Positions 62,951-64,000 of a stretch of 64,000 bases of DNA are shown here, in pieces; position 1 is the first letter of the stretch, and each line of letters starts with the position of its first letter. The notes under the pieces are model-generated. The model was not told the origin of the DNA and ran no database searches. It saw only the letters and a list, made by a program, of their open reading frames with translations. The stretch covers positions 124,001 to 188,000 of the forward strand of contig JAIXQP010000025.1 of assembly GCA_027485675.1 (NCBI GenBank), read 5' to 3'. This DNA comes from Terriglobales bacterium. Lineage in GTDB: Bacteria > Acidobacteriota > Terriglobia > Bryobacterales > Bryobacteraceae. The position numbers were made by a program, and so were the translations under genes.

Positions 62951-63125
62951 GGCAAAAAAGTAAGTGCAATCGGATGCCCACGAACATCTAAAGGCAATTC
63001 AGGTGCTCATCTGTCCGCATTGGGAAATATGCCCCAGGGGTACTGCGGGATATCCCCCTATCGCTCCGGAGTTTCTTGCCACAGACGGGATTTTGCAGTA
63101 GCCTTATCGGTTCCCGCCTTACTCC
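62951..63125. other. divergent intergenic region before the EET operon
   Basis: A 175-bp region between the cytochrome operon (minus) and a glycosyltransferase gene (plus). It must hold both promoters. I see no clear sigma-54 GG-N10-GC element for the NtrC-type regulator and no strong sigma-70 pair. Confidence 0.35.
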
Positions 63126-64000
63126 ATGTCCGCTACGCAGGTTGAGACCCCTTCGGCAAGCACGCGTTCCCGTGTGCTTCACCGCCTCCCGATCGTTGGC
63201 CTGTTGGCCGTCTTCGCGGCGCTATTGCTCTACGGCCTCTGGCAGACCGGCATCACCGCCGACGAGCCGAATCATATCCTCGGAGCGCACTTCTATTGGC
63301 ACGGCAGCAAAGCGTTCCCTCTGGCGGACCTGCCGCCCCTGCTGAAGATCGTCTCGGGTTGGTCCCCGGCGGCGGTTGGACTGGAAATGCCATCCGCCAG
63401 TGATCCGAAATGGCAGCCCGGCGCCGAGTGGAACCTGGCCGTCCAGTGGAGCAGCGCCCTCCAAGACCCGTTCTACCAGAACGTCACTCTCGCCGCGCGG
63501 CTGCCGGTTCTGCTCTTTCCCCTCGCATTAGCCGCCATCGTCTGGTTCTGGGGCCGGTCGGAGTGGGGCCCTTCCGCCGGGCTGCTCGCCGCGGCGATTG
63601 TGGCGATGGATCCCACCCTGCTCGGGCACGCCGTGCTCGTCAAGAACGACGTCGCCAGTGCCTTCGCCTACACCGCCTTCTGGTATGCTGCCTGGCGATT
63701 CTGGCAGGCGCCCACCTGGCCGGCGTTGGCTTGGCTGGCCGCCGCGACGGTGCTGGGGATGACGGCCAAACTGTCTCTCCTGATCTTGGTGGGAATCGCG
63801 CCGGTGTTGATTCTGGCCCGCATTCCCCGGCGGGCGTGGGCCTACTTGCCGGTCTTCGGGAGCTTGGTCTACGCGGGATTGTTCCTCGCCTATCAAGGGG
63901 ACGCCCGCGTGCTCCACCCCGACGAGATCGAAGCCGTCTACGTTCATCGCAACTCCCCACGCCTGTTGATGTGGGCCGCCTCGGTCTTCCGGTGGATTCC
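63126..64000 (+). CDS. membrane glycosyltransferase (GT39/ArnT-like), right edge
   Basis: The frame is open from the ATG at 63126 to the end of the window (about 291 residues visible). After a cytoplasmic start there is a hydrophobic segment (VGLLAVFAALLLYGLW) and the loop TGITADEPNHILGAHFYWHG, where the acidic DE pair is typical of polyprenyl-phosphate-sugar dependent transferases. Further TM segments follow (LPVLLFPLALAAIVWFWG) and LLGHAVLVKNDVASAFAYTA resembles the second conserved loop. It probably glycosylates lipids or proteins at the periplasmic face; the acceptor is not known. Confidence 0.75.
   Translation, partial: MSATQVETPSASTRSRVLHRLPIVGLLAVFAALLLYGLWQTGITADEPNHILGAHFYWHGSKAFPLADLPPLLKIVSGWSPAAVGLEMPSASDPKWQPGAEWNLAVQWSSALQDPFYQNVTLAARLPVLLFPLALAAIVWFWGRSEWGPSAGLLAAAIVAMDPTLLGHAVLVKNDVASAFAYTAFWYAAWRFWQAPTWPALAWLAAATVLGMTAKLSLLILVGIAPVLILARIPRRAWAYLPVFGSLVYAGLFLAYQGDARVLHPDEIEAVYVHRNSPRLLMWAASVFRWI

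Noticed and set aside
1-64000. CRISPR array, rRNA genes, prophage
   Set aside because: No regularly spaced repeats, no rRNA-like sequence and no phage structural genes were seen.

Overview
The window looks like a chromosomal segment of an Acidobacteriota member, most likely of the Solibacter/Bryobacter type. The evidence is high GC content, an Oar-type CarboxypepD_reg/TonB-dependent receptor, the DUF1592/DUF1552/sulfatase set, RepA-like genes scattered in the chromosome, and many secreted TTG/GTG-started proteins. This placement is inference from family content; no rRNA or other marker gene is present.

Layout. (1) 1-1800 is the edge of a polyketide/peptide biosynthetic locus: a ketoacyl synthase C-terminus, a type II thioesterase and an Sfp-type phosphopantetheinyl transferase. 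(2) 1783-5140 is a mobile-DNA scrapyard: a gene 3' remnant, an rve transposase with two internal stops, an IS630 transposase broken by a frameshift and what looks like a group II intron 5' end, then an intact RepA-like replication initiator followed by the 3' half of a tRNA-Thr(CGU). (3) 5141-28823 is a ~23.7 kb phosphonate island. A plus-strand operon (TonB receptor, propeller-phosphoesterase, phnGHIJKL, phnDCEE, phnM, an EEP-fold phosphatase) meets a minus-strand operon (phnM, phnC, phnD, phnE, phnE, hexapeptide transferase). A third divergent unit carries another phnM, a DUF1045 2H phosphodiesterase and an inositol-monophosphatase-like gene. The island ends with a decayed repA and a second copy of the tRNA-Thr 3' sequence, so it is bounded by direct repeats. 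(4) 28824-31783 holds a candidate, possibly decayed, lasso-peptide locus: a precursor-like 53-aa ORF, a short PqqD-like protein and an asparagine-synthetase-like cyclase. (5) 31920-37750 has an ABC-F ATPase and a SWIM/SNF2 helicase pair. (6) 37832-45791 has two O-methyltransferases, then a secreted DUF1592-DUF1552-sulfatase-PQQ propeller operon. (7) 45792-55053 has two leucine-rich-repeat proteins, a lipocalin, a glycosyltransferase, a cupin, an SDR, PdxH, a DUF2959 lipoprotein and a hybrid histidine kinase with a response regulator. (8) 55112-62950 has an NtrC-type regulator and an MtrABC-like extracellular electron transfer conduit (outer-membrane barrel, two decaheme cytochromes, a NapC-like hexaheme membrane cytochrome, a small cytochrome c). 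(9) From 63126 a membrane glycosyltransferase runs off the end.

The most striking point is in the C-P lyase. The PhnJ subunit keeps the overall fold and the radical-glycine region, but has lost three of the four C-terminal cysteines (E. coli Cys244, Cys266 and the catalytic Cys272) although the frame is intact and all partner genes are present. This is either a non-functional catalytic subunit in an otherwise well-kept operon or a lyase with different chemistry. The island also has two transport systems, three unlike PhnM paralogues and no PhnP or PhnN, so the pathway around the core is remodelled.
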